A DNA stretch of 5,245 nt from Anaerolineae bacterium (GTDB taxonomy: Bacteria > Chloroflexota > Anaerolineae > J102), in contig JALXAF010000302.1 of assembly GCA_026992375.1 (NCBI GenBank), forward strand, positions 1 through 5,245. The letters are read 5' to 3'. The notes under the pieces were generated by a model that was given only the letters and a program-made list of their open reading frames with translations, was not told the origin of the DNA and did not search any database. This document shows, piece by piece, positions 4,623 to 5,245 of the stretch. Position numbers and translations under genes: made by a program. Within the stretch, counting starts at the first letter, position 1, and each line of letters begins with the position of its first letter.

Positions 4623-5245
4623 TCAATCTAGCAAGGGGCGTTCGCCAATGACGTCGAAGGTGGCCAGCTTTTCGAAGGGGCCCGGAATGACGATCTTCAC
4701 ATCCGCCTCCTGGCCTGGCGGCGTGGCGTAGCGCAATCGCATTCGCTCTGTTCGGGCGAAGATGAGATTGCCATGCTCGTCGTAAAGCAACGCAGCCACG
4801 AAGATGTATTTCTGCACTTTGTTGCCCGCGTTGCTCATAACGGCCTGGATGACCACGTCGCCTTTATCGTTGACAGTCGCCTGCCCGGTTTGATAGCGCC
4901 AGGCGGGATAAGGTTTGCGATCGGCGTCTTCGGCGTCGATGAGCTGGATTTTGATGGCCGCCACCTTCTTCAGGTCTGTGGTCTGCGGGGGCAGGGCCAG
5001 ATAGAGATAGGTTGTTCCCCCCTGTCCCAAGACCTGCTGCAACATGCGCCATGATTCAGCAGCCAAAAACTTGCCGTCCGCATCGTAGAGTTTGACCGAA
5101 GCCGTCAGCCGGGTGATGTTGCGGGTGCGGAAGTTGCGAATGGGCGCGGAGACTTGCAGGCGGCCGTTTCTATCGAGATAGAACATGGGAACGCCCACCT
5201 CGATGCCCGCCAGCGGATCTTCATCCTGCGTTTTTTCATCGGGGG
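4623..5245 (-). CDS. Tandem FxLYD-like domain protein, partial (5' end outside window)
   Basis: The last 206 residues are visible; the frame stays open to the window edge, so the true start lies beyond 5245. A GTG at 5198 is a possible internal start but has nothing in its favour, since the 15 residues before it continue the frame (PDEKTQDEDPLAGIE, an acidic linker). The protein holds two tandem beta-sandwich domains like the FxLYD family: each has a xxxG turn, an N, then a LYDxxG block and an R-M pair. LYDADG is at visible residues 52-57 and LYDEHG at 153-158. Such domains are usually found in secreted or membrane-anchored proteins of unknown function; a signal or membrane segment would lie in the missing N-terminus. 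The coding strand converges on yhhQ. Coding is well supported, function is unknown, and the FxLYD assignment is by motif recognition. Confidence 0.8.
   Translation of the reverse strand, partial: PDEKTQDEDPLAGIEVGVPMFYLDRNGRLQVSAPIRNFRTRNITRLTASVKLYDADGKFLAAESWRMLQQVLGQGGTTYLYLALPPQTTDLKKVAAIKIQLIDAEDADRKPYPAWRYQTGQATVNDKGDVVIQAVMSNAGNKVQKYIFVAALLYDEHGNLIFARTERMRLRYATPPGQEADVKIVIPGPFEKLATFDVIGERPLLD

Noticed and set aside
4468..4731. 87-aa plus-strand ORF crossing the element's right end into the convergent gene
   Set aside because: It runs through the inverted repeat and antisense to a well-supported coding region, with no family resemblance.

Overview
The window looks like a bacterial chromosome or metagenome contig, probably from the Chloroflexota. 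The evidence is modest: the GC-rich genes, the intergenic palindromes and the type of transposase all suggest that phylum, but there is no marker gene. No phage, CRISPR, tRNA or rRNA sequence is visible.

Layout: (1) Bases 1-1689 are a complete-looking insertion sequence with perfect 14-bp terminal inverted repeats and one intact 471-aa DDE transposase of the IS701/IS4 type. Its base composition is visibly less GC-rich than the genes to its right. (2) Bases 1690-1954 are a leader region with promoter-like hexamers and an inverted repeat that runs into the ribosome binding site of the next gene. (3) Bases 1955-3385 encode a 476-aa calcineurin-like metallophosphoesterase with all metal-binding motifs, a long helical insertion and an unusual proline-rich, cationic C-terminal tail. 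(4) Bases 3479-4285 encode a YhhQ/VUT-family queuosine-precursor transporter. A TATAAT box overlapping the previous stop codon suggests it has its own promoter. (5) Bases 4286-4622 are a palindrome-rich stretch between convergent genes. Most of it (4296-4573) is framed by 15-bp inverted repeats (14/15) and by 11-bp flanking direct repeats (10/11), which is the anatomy of a miniature inverted-repeat transposable element (MITE) inserted directly after the yhhQ stop codon. (6) Bases 4623-5245, minus strand, are the 3' part of a gene for a protein with two tandem FxLYD-like beta-sandwich domains; its start lies beyond the window.

The three host genes do not form an obvious pathway. The phosphoesterase and the transporter are co-directional and close together, but each appears to have its own promoter, and the last gene converges on them. 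The clearest function is salvage of preQ0/preQ1 for queuosine in tRNA, through yhhQ. I see no defence or biosynthetic system. The most noteworthy item is the putative MITE, which appears unrelated to the insertion sequence at the left edge because the terminal repeats differ.
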